This document shows positions 17,730-27,434 of a DNA stretch of 64,000 nt, piece by piece; position 1 is the first letter of the stretch, and the number at the start of each line of letters is the position of its first letter. The notes under the pieces are model-generated. The model was not told where the DNA came from. It saw only the letters and a program-made list of their open reading frames with translations, and made no database searches. The position numbers and the translations under genes were made by a program. Origin of the DNA: Methylocaldum sp002005105 (lineage in GTDB: Bacteria > Pseudomonadota > Gammaproteobacteria > Methylococcales > Methylococcaceae); NCBI RefSeq assembly GCF_051027545.1, contig NZ_CP194902.1, positions 2,232,001 to 2,296,000 of the forward strand, in the 5' to 3' direction.

Positions 17730-18992
17730 TCAGGCGCGGATATGCCCATCGCCCAGAACGATGAATTTCTGGGTGGTCAATCCTTCCAGTCCTACCGGGC
17801 CGCGGGCGTGCAGCTTGTCGGTGCTGATGCCGATTTCGGCGCCCAAGCCGTATTCGTAACCGTCGGCGAACCGGGTGGAGGCGTTGACCATTACCGAGCT
17901 GGAATCCACTTCCCGGAGAAAACGGCGCGCGCGGGTGTAGTCCTCGGTCACGATGGCGTCCGTGTGTTGCGATCCGTGCCGATTGATATGATCCAGCGCC
18001 TCGTCGAGGCCCTCGACCACGCGGATGGACAGGATGGGCGCGAGATATTCGGTGTCCCAGTCTTCCGCGGTTGCCGGCGTACAGTCCGGCAAGATTTGCA
18101 CGGTTCTAGGGCAGCCGCGGAGCTCCACGCCCTTTTCCCGAAAGAGGTGCGCCAGGTCCGGAAGGAGAACGGGCGCAATCGGGGCAGCGATCAGCAAGGT
18201 TTCCATCGCATTGCAGACACCGAAGCGCTGGGTCTTGGCATTCAGAGCAATCTTGATGGCCTTGTCGAAATCGCAGCGGTCGTCGATGTAGACGTGGCAG
18301 ATGCCGTCCAGGTGTTTGATGACCGGGATGCGGGATTCTTCCGTGATGCGCTCGATGAGGCTCTTGCCGCCGCGCGGCACGATCACGTCCACGTGGCGTT
18401 CCATGCGGATCAGCTCGCCGACCGCCGCCCGGTCGGTGGTTTCGATCAGTTGCACGGCGTCGCGGGGCAGTCCCGCTTGCTCAAGACCGTCCCGTATGCA
18501 GTCGGCGATGGCCTTGTTGGAATGTATGGCTTCGGACCCGCCCCGCAGGATGCAGGCGTTGCCGGATTTGAGGCAAAGCGCCGCGGCGTCCGCGGTCACG
18601 TTGGGGCGGGACTCGTAGATGATCCCGATGACGCCCAAAGGCACCCGCATCCGGCCGACCTGAATGCCGGAGGGTCTATAGGTGAGGCCGGTGATTTCGC
18701 CCACCGGATCGGAAAGCGCGGCCACTTCGCGTAGACCTTGAGCCATGGCGTCTATGCGCTTTTCGGTGAGGTCCAGCCGGTCGAGCATCGCGCCGTCGAG
18801 TCCCCTCTGCCGGCCGACTTCGAGATCCTTGTGATTCTCCGCCATCAACACCTGCGCATCGCTTTTCAGCGCGTCGGCGATGGCCAGGAGAGCGCTGTTC
18901 TTTGCGGCAGTCTCCGCACGGCTCATCGAGCGGGCGGCCTCGCGAGCCTGCTCGCCCACCCTAAGCATGTAAGTTTGAAGGTCGTTTAACAT
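17730..18992 (-). CDS. proA: Gamma-glutamyl phosphate reductase
   Basis: 420 residues, full length for ProA, the NADPH-dependent aldehyde dehydrogenase-fold enzyme that makes glutamate semialdehyde in proline synthesis. Diagnostic segments are VPLGVIGIIYESRPNVTADA, DVIVPRGGKSLIERITEESR and the active-site Cys in AKTQRFGVCNAMETLLI (near residue 257), with the late GLGAEIGISTDKLHARGPVG. It lies 49 bp downstream of holA on the same strand. Confidence 0.97.
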   Translation of the reverse strand: MLNDLQTYMLRVGEQAREAARSMSRAETAAKNSALLAIADALKSDAQVLMAENHKDLEVGRQRGLDGAMLDRLDLTEKRIDAMAQGLREVAALSDPVGEITGLTYRPSGIQVGRMRVPLGVIGIIYESRPNVTADAAALCLKSGNACILRGGSEAIHSNKAIADCIRDGLEQAGLPRDAVQLIETTDRAAVGELIRMERHVDVIVPRGGKSLIERITEESRIPVIKHLDGICHVYIDDRCDFDKAIKIALNAKTQRFGVCNAMETLLIAAPIAPVLLPDLAHLFREKGVELRGCPRTVQILPDCTPATAEDWDTEYLAPILSIRVVEGLDEALDHINRHGSQHTDAIVTEDYTRARRFLREVDSSSVMVNASTRFADGYEYGLGAEIGISTDKLHARGPVGLEGLTTQKFIVLGDGHIRA

Positions 18993-19041
18993 GGGTCGTT
19001 CAAGGAAAGGTGAATAATCGAAAGCGGTGAGCTATGAAACG

Positions 19042-20073
19042 TCAATGAGGCTTCGCCGTAATGCGTGTTCCCGAAGGTGCCGTGAGGCTTACGCAGACGG
19101 ACAACAGTTCTTCCCAGGGGTCGCCCGTTTCCATGCCTTTGATCACTCTGTCAGCCTTGGCGCTGAGCAAGAGGGTCCGGTGAATGCTGTCGCGGTTCAG
19201 GCGCTGCAGTGCCTGGAGCACGGCCGATTTTCGTTTGTCCCACACTTGGCATTTCGCCAATGCCGATTCGGTCGGGGTGCCTTGGGCGACCAGAGCCATG
19301 ATGTTGCCGATCAGGCGAACGTCGCGGGTGAGCGCCCATAGCGCGACCGCAGGCGCCACGCCTTCCGCCTTGAGTCCCGTGAGTACGCGGTAGGCTTTCT
19401 GAGTGTGACCGCGCAAGACTTCCTCGGCCAGATCGAAAACATCGTAACGGGCGCTGTCGGCGACGGCCTTGACGATCTGGTCGTCGTCGATCTTGCCCTT
19501 GCCGTACAAGATGTGCAATTTTTCGATTTCCTGGGCGGCCGCCAGCAAATTGCCTTCGACGCGGGCGGCCAATATGCGGATGCCCGAGCGGTCGGCCAAC
19601 AGACCTTTCGCGTTCAAGCGCCGGTCGAGCCAGCGCAGCAATTGCTCGCCCTCCAGGGGCCAGACCTGGACCACCACGCCGATGCGGTCGATGGCCTGGT
19701 ACCAGCGGCTTTTTTGTTCGGCGCCCCCGATTTTCGCGCTGCTGACGATGAGGACTGCGTCTTCCGCGGGCCGCTCGGCATAACGCGCCAGGGCTGCCGC
19801 CGCCGCTTTGTCCGGCTTCGCGGGAAGGCGCAGGTCCAAAATGCGCTTTTCGCCGAAGAGAGAAAACGAATCGGCGGCCTCCTGCAAGCTGCCCCAGTCG
19901 AAGCCGGTATCGGCGTAGAACAATTCACGGCTGCCGTACCCGGCGGCACGCGCCGCCTGCCGTATCGCGTCGGCCGCTTCCGCAAGCTGCAGGGGCTCGT
20001 CTCCGCTCAGGAAATAAACCGGAGCCAGACGCTTCTTCAGTTGCTCTCCCAGCTGCTCGGCGGATAGTTTCAC
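19042..20073 (-). CDS. holA: DNA polymerase III subunit delta
   Basis: 343 residues, the size of HolA, the clamp-loader subunit that opens the beta clamp. The N-terminus LAPVYFLSGDEPLQLAEAAD is the family signature, followed by the degenerate AAA+ fold (ILDLRLPAKPDKAAAAAL) and the C-terminal collar domain (YRVLTGLKAEGVAPAVALWA). The start overlaps the 3' end of lptE by 4 bp (ATGA type), so translation is coupled. Confidence 0.95.
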   Translation of the reverse strand: MKLSAEQLGEQLKKRLAPVYFLSGDEPLQLAEAADAIRQAARAAGYGSRELFYADTGFDWGSLQEAADSFSLFGEKRILDLRLPAKPDKAAAAALARYAERPAEDAVLIVSSAKIGGAEQKSRWYQAIDRIGVVVQVWPLEGEQLLRWLDRRLNAKGLLADRSGIRILAARVEGNLLAAAQEIEKLHILYGKGKIDDDQIVKAVADSARYDVFDLAEEVLRGHTQKAYRVLTGLKAEGVAPAVALWALTRDVRLIGNIMALVAQGTPTESALAKCQVWDKRKSAVLQALQRLNRDSIHRTLLLSAKADRVIKGMETGDPWEELLSVCVSLTAPSGTRITAKPH

Positions 20074-20594
20074 GACTTGTCCGCAGGCGGGCGGCTCAGT
20101 GCGTAAGCGACTCGGCGAAACAGGAGTTGGGCGGCCTCGCGCTGCATCTCCTGTTGGATTTGGTATTCCTCCTGGGTTTGACTGAGCGGGGAGGTCTGAT
20201 CGTTGAAATAATCCCGTTTCAGCTCGAGCTCCTGGCGCGGCAGCAGTATCTCGCCCTGTGGCGTCGAGACCTCGTAGACGACCCGATAGCTCAAATCGAA
20301 CAGGTTGGCCCGGCCTTGCTTGCTCAGACCGATCGGGCGGCGGTCCTGTCTCGCCTGGACGATGTGGATCACCGCGCCGGCCTGGTTGGGAGCCGCCGCG
20401 AGGTTGCCCCCGGAATAAGACAAAATCTGCGAAAACTCCTGAACGAACAGGTCTCCGCGCCCCAAACCGTCGATGTAGAAGGTTTTAGCGACCATCGTGG
20501 CCGGCAAGCTGCCGCGGAGATGGAATCCGCAAGCCGAGAGCAATAGGGCGAAAATTGCCGAAACCGCCGCTTTTGCGAGAGACCGTCTTGTCAT
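20070..20594 (-). CDS. lptE: LPS-assembly lipoprotein LptE
   Basis: 174 residues. A lipoprotein signal peptide ends in the lipobox LLLSACGFHLRGS, the hallmark start of LptE/RlpB, the plug of the LptD outer-membrane LPS translocon. Downstream NLFDLSYRVVYEVSTPQGEI and REAAQLLFRRVAYAL fit the family. It starts 3 bp after leuS and overlaps holA, the classic leuS-lptE-holA arrangement. Confidence 0.95.
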   Translation of the reverse strand: MTRRSLAKAAVSAIFALLLSACGFHLRGSLPATMVAKTFYIDGLGRGDLFVQEFSQILSYSGGNLAAAPNQAGAVIHIVQARQDRRPIGLSKQGRANLFDLSYRVVYEVSTPQGEILLPRQELELKRDYFNDQTSPLSQTQEEYQIQQEMQREAAQLLFRRVAYALSRPPADKS

Positions 20595-20597
20595 TGA

Positions 20598-23195
20598 CTA
20601 CACCACGATGTTGACCAGCTTGCGCGGAACCACGATAACCTTTTTGACCGGTTTGTCCTCGACGAAGCGCTGCACGTTGGGATCGCCGAGCGCGGCGGCC
20701 TCGACGGCGTCGTTGGCGGCATCCACCGGCACGGTGATTTTGCCGCGCAGCTTGCCGTTCACCTGAACCACCAGCTCCACGGTGTTTTGCACCAGCGCCG
20801 ATTCGTCCACTCTTGGCCATGCCATGGTCGCGACCGTTTCGGGATGTCCGAGCTCGTGCCACAAGCGGTGGCAAATATGGGGCACGATGGGAGACAGCAT
20901 CAGCACCACGAGCTCCAGCGTTTCCTGGCGCACCGCGCGTCCCCGATCGCTCGCATCGTCGAACTTCGCCAAGGCGTTGAGCAGTTCCATGTTGGCGGCG
21001 ATCGCCGTGTTGAAGGTGTAACGCCGGCCGATATCGTCGCTGACCTTGCGAAGGGTCTCGTGCGTCTGGCGCCGCATGGCCTTTTGCGCCTCGTCGAGCG
21101 CCGTCTTGTCGAGCCTAGGGGCGGGGCCTTGGTCGACATGGACGGCGACCTGTTTCCAGAGGCGCCTCAGGAACCGGAATCCACCTTCCACGCCGCTGTC
21201 CGACCATTCCAGCGACTGCTCGGGCGGGGACGCGAACATCATGAACAAGCGCGCCGTGTCCGCGCCGTAACGATCGATCAGCGCTTGCGGATCGACGCCG
21301 TTGTTCTTGGACTTGGACATTTTTTCGGTGCCGCCGATCGTGACCGGCTGTCCATCGGCCTTCAAGCTCGCGCCCAGCGGCCTTCCCCGCTCGTCCAATT
21401 GCACGTCCACTTCGGCCGGGTTGTAGTAGTGCTTCTTGCCGTCGGCCTGCTCCCGGTAGAAGGTCGGCGCCACCACCATGCCCTGGGTGAGCAGATTGGT
21501 GAAGGGTTCGTCGCTGTCCACCAGGCCCACGTCGCGCATCAGCTTATGGAAGAAGCGCGCGTACAGAAGATGCAGGATGGCGTGCTCGATTCCGCCGATG
21601 TACTGATCCACCGGCAGCCAGTATTTGGCGCGTTGATCCAGCATGGCGTCGTGGCTGTCCGGGCAGGCATAGCGGGCGTAGTACCAGGACGATTCGACGA
21701 AGGTGTCCATGGTATCCGTCTCGCGCTCAGCCGGGCCTCCGCATTTCGGGCAGGTTGTTTGATACCACTCGGGCATTTTCTTGAGCGGAGAGCCCACATC
21801 GATCTTGACGTCTTCCGGCAATACCACGGGGAGCTGATCTTCGGGTACCGGCACGTCGCCGCAGTTCGGACAATGAATGACGGGAATCGGGCAGCCCCAG
21901 TAACGCTGGCGGGAGATGCCCCAGTCGCGCAGGCGGAACTGGGTGCGCTTCTGGCCGAGGCCCTTGGCCTCGAGATCGGCGGCGATGGCGTCGAAGGCTT
22001 GCTGGAAATCGAGGCCATCGTATTTTCCCGAATTCACGCACACGCCGTACTCGGCATAGTCGTCTATCCACTCGCCCTCCGGATCGACCGTCTCATAAGC
22101 GTCCGATTTGGACGCGATGACGGTTTTGATCGGCAGTCCATATTTATGCGCAAACTCGAAATCCCGCTCGTCATGCGCCGGCACCGCCATCACCGCGCCT
22201 TCGCCGTAGCCCCACAATACGTAATTGGCGACCCAAACCGGCAGTTTTTCGCCGGTTAATGGATGAATGACGAAGCGGCCTGTGGCCATGCCTTTCTTTT
22301 CCATGGTGGCGAGATCGGCTTCCGCCGTGCCGCCGTGTTTGCATTCCTCGATGAAGGCTTCCAATTCCGGATGGCCTTCCGCGGCTGCCAGGGCCAGCGG
22401 ATGTTCCGCCGCCACGGCGACATAAGTCGCGCCCATCAGGGTGTCGGGGCGGGTGGTGTAAACCTTGAGGACGTCGCTGCCGTCCTCGTAGGGAAAATGC
22501 ACTTCGCAGCCGTGGCTCTTGCCGATCCAGTTGCGCTGCATGGTCTTCACCTGCTCGGGCCAGCCCGGCAACTGGTCCAGCCCGGCGAGCAGTTCCTCGG
22601 CGTAGGCGGTGATGCGCATGAAGTACATGGGGATGTCGCGCTTTTCCACCGGCGCGCCCGACCGCCAGCCGCGGCCGTCGATCACTTGTTCGTTGGCCAG
22701 CACGGTCTGGTCCACGGGGTCCCAGTTCACCGGGGCGACCTTCTTGTAGATCAGGCCTTTTTCGAACAGCTTGGTGAACAGCCATTGTTCCCAGCGATAA
22801 TAATCGGGCTTGCAGGTGGCGATCTCGCGGCTCCAGTCGATGGCGAGCCCCAGCGACTTGAGTTGCTTGCGCATGTAATCGGCATTGGCGTAAGTCCACG
22901 CCGCCGGAGCGACCTTGTTCTGCATCGCGGCGTTTTCCGCCGGCAGTCCGAAGGCGTCCCAGCCCATCGGCTGAAGCACGTTCTTGCCCCGCATGCGCTG
23001 ATAGCGGGCGATCACGTCGCCGATGGTATAGTTGCGGACATGGCCCATGTGCAGCCGCCCGCTGGGGTAGGGGAACATGGACAGGCAGTAATACTTTTCC
23101 CTGGCCGGGTCTTCGACGGCGCGGAAAACGCCCTGGGCTTCCCAGGCGTCCTGGGCTTCTTGTTCGATGGTCTGCGGCTTGTAAATGTCTTCCAT
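20598..23195 (-). CDS. leuS: Leucyl-tRNA synthetase
   Basis: 865 residues, normal for bacterial LeuRS, which charges tRNA-Leu. The class I HIGH motif is PYPSGRLHMGHVRNYTIGDV (about 42-61) and the KMSKS motif is in TEKMSKSKNNGVDP. The CP1 editing domain shows TTRPDTLMGATYVAVAAEHP, with the conserved ALAVPAHDERD-type segment (AVMAVPAHDERDFEFA). Four Cys of a zinc site occur in CPNCGD and CPKCGG. It heads the minus-strand operon leuS-lptE-holA-proA-nadD. Confidence 0.99.
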   Translation of the reverse strand: MEDIYKPQTIEQEAQDAWEAQGVFRAVEDPAREKYYCLSMFPYPSGRLHMGHVRNYTIGDVIARYQRMRGKNVLQPMGWDAFGLPAENAAMQNKVAPAAWTYANADYMRKQLKSLGLAIDWSREIATCKPDYYRWEQWLFTKLFEKGLIYKKVAPVNWDPVDQTVLANEQVIDGRGWRSGAPVEKRDIPMYFMRITAYAEELLAGLDQLPGWPEQVKTMQRNWIGKSHGCEVHFPYEDGSDVLKVYTTRPDTLMGATYVAVAAEHPLALAAAEGHPELEAFIEECKHGGTAEADLATMEKKGMATGRFVIHPLTGEKLPVWVANYVLWGYGEGAVMAVPAHDERDFEFAHKYGLPIKTVIASKSDAYETVDPEGEWIDDYAEYGVCVNSGKYDGLDFQQAFDAIAADLEAKGLGQKRTQFRLRDWGISRQRYWGCPIPVIHCPNCGDVPVPEDQLPVVLPEDVKIDVGSPLKKMPEWYQTTCPKCGGPAERETDTMDTFVESSWYYARYACPDSHDAMLDQRAKYWLPVDQYIGGIEHAILHLLYARFFHKLMRDVGLVDSDEPFTNLLTQGMVVAPTFYREQADGKKHYYNPAEVDVQLDERGRPLGASLKADGQPVTIGGTEKMSKSKNNGVDPQALIDRYGADTARLFMMFASPPEQSLEWSDSGVEGGFRFLRRLWKQVAVHVDQGPAPRLDKTALDEAQKAMRRQTHETLRKVSDDIGRRYTFNTAIAANMELLNALAKFDDASDRGRAVRQETLELVVLMLSPIVPHICHRLWHELGHPETVATMAWPRVDESALVQNTVELVVQVNGKLRGKITVPVDAANDAVEAAALGDPNVQRFVEDKPVKKVIVVPRKLVNIVV

Positions 23196-23310
23196 ACGCG
23201 GGGATTTCGGTCGCCGAATTAAACCTTGTAGGATACTAAAGCACTCGCCGGTACCGCAAATGGGCGCGGGCTTCGTCGGCGATCCTCGTTTTGTCCTGAA
23301 AACCGGATTT

Positions 23311-23483
23311 CGTAGGGTGGGTTAGGCGCGCATAGCGACAGATTTGGTATTAGTCACTGTGCCGCGAGCGCGCCGTAACCCACCAAAAGGTGTGGTCCAC
23401 GCCCCCCCCGGTGGGTTACGGCGCGCGGAAACACCGAAGGAACTTTGCGGACTCGGTGCGATGCGCGCCTAACCCATCCTACG
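23311..23483. repeat. R2-type nested palindrome between leuS and lemA
   Basis: The outer arms CGTAGGGTGGGTTAGGCGCG and CGCGCCTAACCCATCCTACG are inverted and nearly perfect. An inner pair, GCGCGCCGTAACCCACC and GGTGGGTTACGGCGCGC, is also inverted. The 173-bp block fills most of the 440-bp gap between the divergent genes. The part from 23484 to 23637 includes a perfect TTGACA at 23549-23554 that may be the -35 of lemA, though no good -10 follows. Confidence 0.8.
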
Positions 23484-23637
23484 AATCCGTACTTCGGAAC
23501 AAACACGAGTTGCCGGGACTCCTGAACGGGATACTCCGAATAAGCCTTTTGACAGATTGTCTTATGCCTGTTGTACGTAGCACACTTTATGGATTCGTTT
23601 TCCGGACATCGTCCGACAGCCTTTTCGGGAGAAAAAC

Positions 23638-24267
23638 ATGCGCACATTGATCGCGGGCTTGGTCTTATTACACGTGCTCTTGCTGAGCGGATGCGGATAC
23701 AACACCCTGCAGCAGCAAGACGAGCAGATCAAGGCGAGCTGGTCGGAGGTCGTAAACCAATATCAGCGCCGGGCGGACCTGGTGCCCAATTTGGTCAACG
23801 TGGTGAAGGGTTACGCCGGACACGAACGGGAGGTGTTGACCCAGGTGACCGAGGCGCGTTCCAGGGTCGGGTCCGTTCAGGCCACGCCGGAACTGTTGAA
23901 CGATCCGCAGGCCTTCTCCCAGTTCCAGGCGGCTCAGGGCGAATTGTCCGGCGCTTTGTCGCGATTGATGGCGGTGGCGGAGAACTATCCGCAGCTCAAG
24001 GCAGACAGTTTGTTCCGCGATCTGCAGGCGCAGCTGGAAGGTACGGAGAACCGCATCACCGTGGCGCGCAATCGCTACATCGCGGCGGTTCAGGACTATA
24101 ACGTCACGGTCCGCTCCTTCCCCACCAACATTACCGCGCGGATTTTCGGCATGGAGGTCAAGCCGAATTTCACGGTGGAAAACGAACGCGAAATCTCTCG
24201 GCCGCCCACGGTCGATTTCGGCACGCCGGCCCCGGCCCCCGCTCCGGCCCCCGCTCCGGCCCGGTAG
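23638..24267 (+). CDS. LemA-family lipoprotein
   Basis: 209 residues with the lipobox LLLSGCGYN. The LemA signature runs IKASWSEVVNQYQRRADLVP and continues NLVNVVKGYAGHEREVL, ending in FGMEVKPNFTVENERE. The family forms a helical bundle anchored to the membrane; its function is not settled. A C-terminal APAPAPAPAPAR tail is unusual and probably a flexible linker. GGGAG lies 6-7 bases before the ATG. It is followed 16 bp later by a TPM-domain gene, a conserved LemA-TPM pairing. Confidence 0.93.
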   Translation: MRTLIAGLVLLHVLLLSGCGYNTLQQQDEQIKASWSEVVNQYQRRADLVPNLVNVVKGYAGHEREVLTQVTEARSRVGSVQATPELLNDPQAFSQFQAAQGELSGALSRLMAVAENYPQLKADSLFRDLQAQLEGTENRITVARNRYIAAVQDYNVTVRSFPTNITARIFGMEVKPNFTVENEREISRPPTVDFGTPAPAPAPAPAPAR

Positions 24268-24283
24268 GCGAACGTCGATATCG

Positions 24284-25132
24284 ATGCCGAACATGCTTCC
24301 GGTTTGGATTCTTGCCGTCCTTCTGGCGTTTGTCGGGTCCGAGGCTAGGGCCGAGGTTGCGGTGCCGCCGCTTCAGGCGCGAGTGACCGATCTGACCGGG
24401 ACCTTGAAGCCGGACGAAAAGGCGGGACTCGAAAGCCGGCTGTCAGCCTTCGAGGCTGAAAAGGGCAGCCAAATCGCGATCTTGCTGGTGCCCACCACCG
24501 AGCCCGAGACCATCGAGCAATATTCCATACGGGTGGCGGATGCCTGGAAGCTAGGCCGCAAGGGGATCGACGACGGCGTCCTGATCCTCCTGGCCAAGCA
24601 GGACCGTACCGTTAGGATTGAAGTGGGGCGCGGGCTCGAGGGCGTGATCCCCGATGCCGTCGCCAACCGGATCGTGGAAGACGTGATGCTCCCGTTTTTC
24701 AAACAAGGCGATTTCTACGGCGGCCTGTCCGAAGGCATCGATAGCCTTTTCGCCCTGATTCGCGGGGAGCCTCTGCCCGCGCCAGCCGATGGCGAAAGAG
24801 TTCCGGATGAGGATCTGGGCGGCGTTTTCGGGCTTTCGATTCTGGGCGGCATCTTCGGTGGGCGGATACTCCGGTTTCTGTTCGGCCCCTTTCTCGGCGG
24901 GCTCATTGCCGGCGCGGGCGCCGGACTGCTGGTCGCCTTTTTCGGTCTGCCGATCCTGTTTTCGCTTTTCGTCGGCTTCTTCGTGTTCATGACGGTGTTC
25001 GGAGGCATGGGTCGGGTAGGGCCGGGCGGCTGGTACGGCGGGCCCGGTGGATTCGGCGGCTCCTCCGGAGGTGGCGGTTTCCGAGGGGGCGGCGGCGGTT
25101 TCAGCGGCGGCGGAGCTTCGGGGCGCTGGTGA
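24284..25132 (+). CDS. TPM-domain membrane protein (YgcG family)
   Basis: 282 residues: a signal peptide (to about residue 23, ARAE), then a TPM domain (VTDLTGTLKPDEKAGLESRL, GSQIAILLVPTTEPETIEQY, RTVRIEVGRGLEGVIPDAVA) and at least two membrane segments (about residues 200-245). The tail is very Gly-rich (GGSSGGGGFRGGGGGFSGGG). This is the usual build of YgcG-type proteins encoded beside LemA. TPM domains bind metal and may act on membrane or photosystem repair in plants; the bacterial role is unknown. It overlaps the next gene by one base (TGATG). Confidence 0.92.
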   Translation: MPNMLPVWILAVLLAFVGSEARAEVAVPPLQARVTDLTGTLKPDEKAGLESRLSAFEAEKGSQIAILLVPTTEPETIEQYSIRVADAWKLGRKGIDDGVLILLAKQDRTVRIEVGRGLEGVIPDAVANRIVEDVMLPFFKQGDFYGGLSEGIDSLFALIRGEPLPAPADGERVPDEDLGGVFGLSILGGIFGGRILRFLFGPFLGGLIAGAGAGLLVAFFGLPILFSLFVGFFVFMTVFGGMGRVGPGGWYGGPGGFGGSSGGGGFRGGGGGFSGGGASGRW

Positions 25133-25641
25133 TGTTCAAGCATTTCGGTCGTATCCTAAAGCATCTGTGTTACGGACCCTGGCGGCTTCGGCGGGTCCTG
25201 CCGCGCCACGCGCTTAAAGCCATCGCCGAGGAGATCCGTGAAAGCGAGACGAAGCACGGCGGAGAAATCCGCGTCGCCGTGGAAATTTCGCTCGATTGGC
25301 GGAGATTGCTGCGGCGGGAGACGCCGAGGGAAAGGGCCTTGGAAGTGTTTTCCGATCTCCGCATCTGGGATACGGAACGGAACAACGGCGTTTTGATTTA
25401 TCTGCTGCTCGCGGATAGGGACGTGGAGATCGTCGCCGATCGCGGTATCGACCGGCTGGTCGGAGCGGAAGCTTGGGAGCGTATCTGCCATGAGATGGAA
25501 GCGGCTTTTCGGAAAGGCGACTTCGAAGCGGGTATCGTGGCCGGGGTTCAAGCCGTGGGCTCTCATTTGGAAAAGCACTTCGCGGGACCGGATCTGCACG
25601 GCGACGAGCTCGCCAATCATCCGGTCATTATTGATGGTTGA
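25132..25641 (+). CDS. Second TPM-domain protein
   Basis: 169 residues from the ATG at 25132 that overlaps the preceding stop (TGATG); a GTG one codon earlier is also possible. The TPM core is KHGGEIRVAVEISLDWRRLL, WDTERNNGVLIYLLLADRDV and EIVADRGIDRLVG. It lacks a signal peptide and Gly-rich tail, so it is probably cytoplasmic-facing or peripheral. Together with lemA and the first TPM gene it forms a three-gene operon. Confidence 0.9.
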   Translation: MFKHFGRILKHLCYGPWRLRRVLPRHALKAIAEEIRESETKHGGEIRVAVEISLDWRRLLRRETPRERALEVFSDLRIWDTERNNGVLIYLLLADRDVEIVADRGIDRLVGAEAWERICHEMEAAFRKGDFEAGIVAGVQAVGSHLEKHFAGPDLHGDELANHPVIIDG

Positions 25642-25694
25642 GTTTGCTCGGCCGCTCCCGCCGGCCGATACTGTTTTGAGTTAAGGCTCAGGCT

Positions 25695-25793
25695 CGTCGT
25701 TCCGGCAGGGAATGCCGGAACCCAGACGTTCGGGACGACTTGCGGAGTAACGTCCTTGTCGACTGGATACCGGCACTCCCTGCCGGTATGACG
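25695..25793. repeat. R4 palindromic repeat (CCGGCAGGGAATGCCGG type)
   Basis: The left half CGTCGTTCCGGCAGGGAATG and the right half, ending CTCCCTGCCGGTATGACGG, are inverted copies around a short spacer. The type is common as an intergenic palindrome in proteobacteria. It follows the lemA-TPM operon and could act as a transcript end. Confidence 0.7.
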
Positions 25794-25898
25794 GCTTAGT
25801 TCAACAGCATTGTCCCGCGCCGGGTACGGACTTTTTCCGGTCAACCGGCTAGTTGCCGATTACTATTAACGGATCACTTCATTTGCCGGAGACCACTC

Positions 25899-27407
25899 AT
25901 GACCGACGCATTGTTAATCGCCAAAGGCCGGGATTCGCTTTCACTGCTGCCGTCCATGGCCAACCGCCACGGCCTGATCAGCGGAGCGACCGGCACCGGC
26001 AAGACCGTTACGTTGCAAGTTCTGGCGGAGCGTTTCAGCCGCATCGGCGTGCCGGTGTTTTTATCGGACATCAAAGGCGATTTGTCCGGTTTGAGCCAGC
26101 CGGGCGTGGCCAGCCCGAAGATGGCCGAGCGGCTATCGTTGCTCGCCATCCAGGGTCATGAATTCGCCGGATTTCCGGTGACCTTTTGGGATGTTTTCGG
26201 CGAACAGGGACATCCCGCTCGGGCGACCATTTCCGAGATGGGGCCCTTGCTGCTCTCGCGCATGCTCAACCTGAACGAAACCCAGGAGGGCGTGCTCCAC
26301 CTGGTTTTCAAGATCGCGGACGACAGCGGAATGCTGCTGCTCGATCTGAAGGACTTGCGCGCGATGCTTCAGTTCGTGGGCGAAAATGCGGGCCAATTCA
26401 CCACCTCGTACGGCAACGTCTCCGCCGCCAGCATCGGCGCCATCCAGCGCGGTTTGATGGCCTTGGAAAGCCAGGGCGGAGACCGGCTGTTCGGCGAGCC
26501 CTCCCTGAACATCGACGATCTGATGCAAACCGCGCCGGACGGGCAGGGCGTAATCAATATCATGGCCGCCGACAAGCTCATGCAGGCACCGAAAGTCTAT
26601 GCAGCCTTTCTGCTCTGGCTGTTGTCCGAACTGTTCGAGCATCTGCCGGAAGTGGGGGATCGCGACAAACCCAAGCTGGTGTTTTTCTTCGACGAGGCGC
26701 ATCTGCTATTCGACGACGCTCCGGAGATTTTGCTGGACAAGATCGAGCAAGTCGTGCGCCTGATCCGCTCCAAGGGCGTGGGCGTTTATTTCGTGACGCA
26801 AAATCCTCTGGACGTTCCGGACAAGGTTTTGGGACAGCTCGGCAATCGCATCCAGCACGCGCTTCGGGCCTTTACGCCGCGGGATCAGAAAGCGGTTCGT
26901 TCGGCGGCCGAAACCATGCGCGACAATCCGGACCTGGACGAGAAGACCGTCATTACCGAGTTGGGCGTCGGCGAAGCCTTGGTTTCATTACTCGACGAAA
27001 AAGGCCGTCCGCATATCGTCGAGCGGGCCTTCATCCTGCCGCCTCAAAGCAAGATCGGCCCCATCGATGCCGCTCAACGAAAGCAACTCATCGGCGAGTC
27101 GCCCATCGCGGGCCATTACGAAAAAGCCGTGGACCGGGAGTCGGCCTACGAAATGCTCAAAGCGCGTGCCGCCGAGGATCTCCAGCAAAGGACCGAAGAA
27201 GCCGGTCGTCCTGCTTCCGGTTCGGCAGCCGGAGGCATTTTCGATACGCTCGGGAGCATTCTGGGCACTCCGTCGCGCGGTAAGGGCAAACAACGGCAAA
27301 CCGCGATGGAGGCCTTCGCCAAAAGCGCCGCCCGAAGCATAGGCAGCGAACTCGGCCGGCAGCTTCTTAGGGGCGTGCTGGGGTCTTTGACGGGAAGAAA
27401 AAGGTAG
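25899..27407 (+). CDS. YjgR-like HerA/FtsK-fold ATPase (DUF853)
   Basis: 502 residues. Walker A GATGTGKT lies at about 29-36, and Walker B KLVFFFDEAHLLF near residue 257. FLSDIKGDLSGLSQPG and RLIRSKGVGVYFVTQNPLDV match the DUF853/YjgR family of HerA-related helicase-like ATPases, whose cellular job is unknown. The C-terminal 100 residues are low-complexity and basic (SRGKGKQRQTAMEAFAKSAA). GGAG lies 7 bases before the ATG. It stands alone between repeats. Confidence 0.92.
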   Translation: MTDALLIAKGRDSLSLLPSMANRHGLISGATGTGKTVTLQVLAERFSRIGVPVFLSDIKGDLSGLSQPGVASPKMAERLSLLAIQGHEFAGFPVTFWDVFGEQGHPARATISEMGPLLLSRMLNLNETQEGVLHLVFKIADDSGMLLLDLKDLRAMLQFVGENAGQFTTSYGNVSAASIGAIQRGLMALESQGGDRLFGEPSLNIDDLMQTAPDGQGVINIMAADKLMQAPKVYAAFLLWLLSELFEHLPEVGDRDKPKLVFFFDEAHLLFDDAPEILLDKIEQVVRLIRSKGVGVYFVTQNPLDVPDKVLGQLGNRIQHALRAFTPRDQKAVRSAAETMRDNPDLDEKTVITELGVGEALVSLLDEKGRPHIVERAFILPPQSKIGPIDAAQRKQLIGESPIAGHYEKAVDRESAYEMLKARAAEDLQQRTEEAGRPASGSAAGGIFDTLGSILGTPSRGKGKQRQTAMEAFAKSAARSIGSELGRQLLRGVLGSLTGRKR

Positions 27408-27434
27408 GGTGGACGTTATCAGGTATACCAAAAG

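Noticed and set aside
20787..22259. 490-codon open frame on the plus strand across leuS
   Set aside because: It is the mirror of leuS, which has full family signatures; the frame has no start context, no motif and odd composition.
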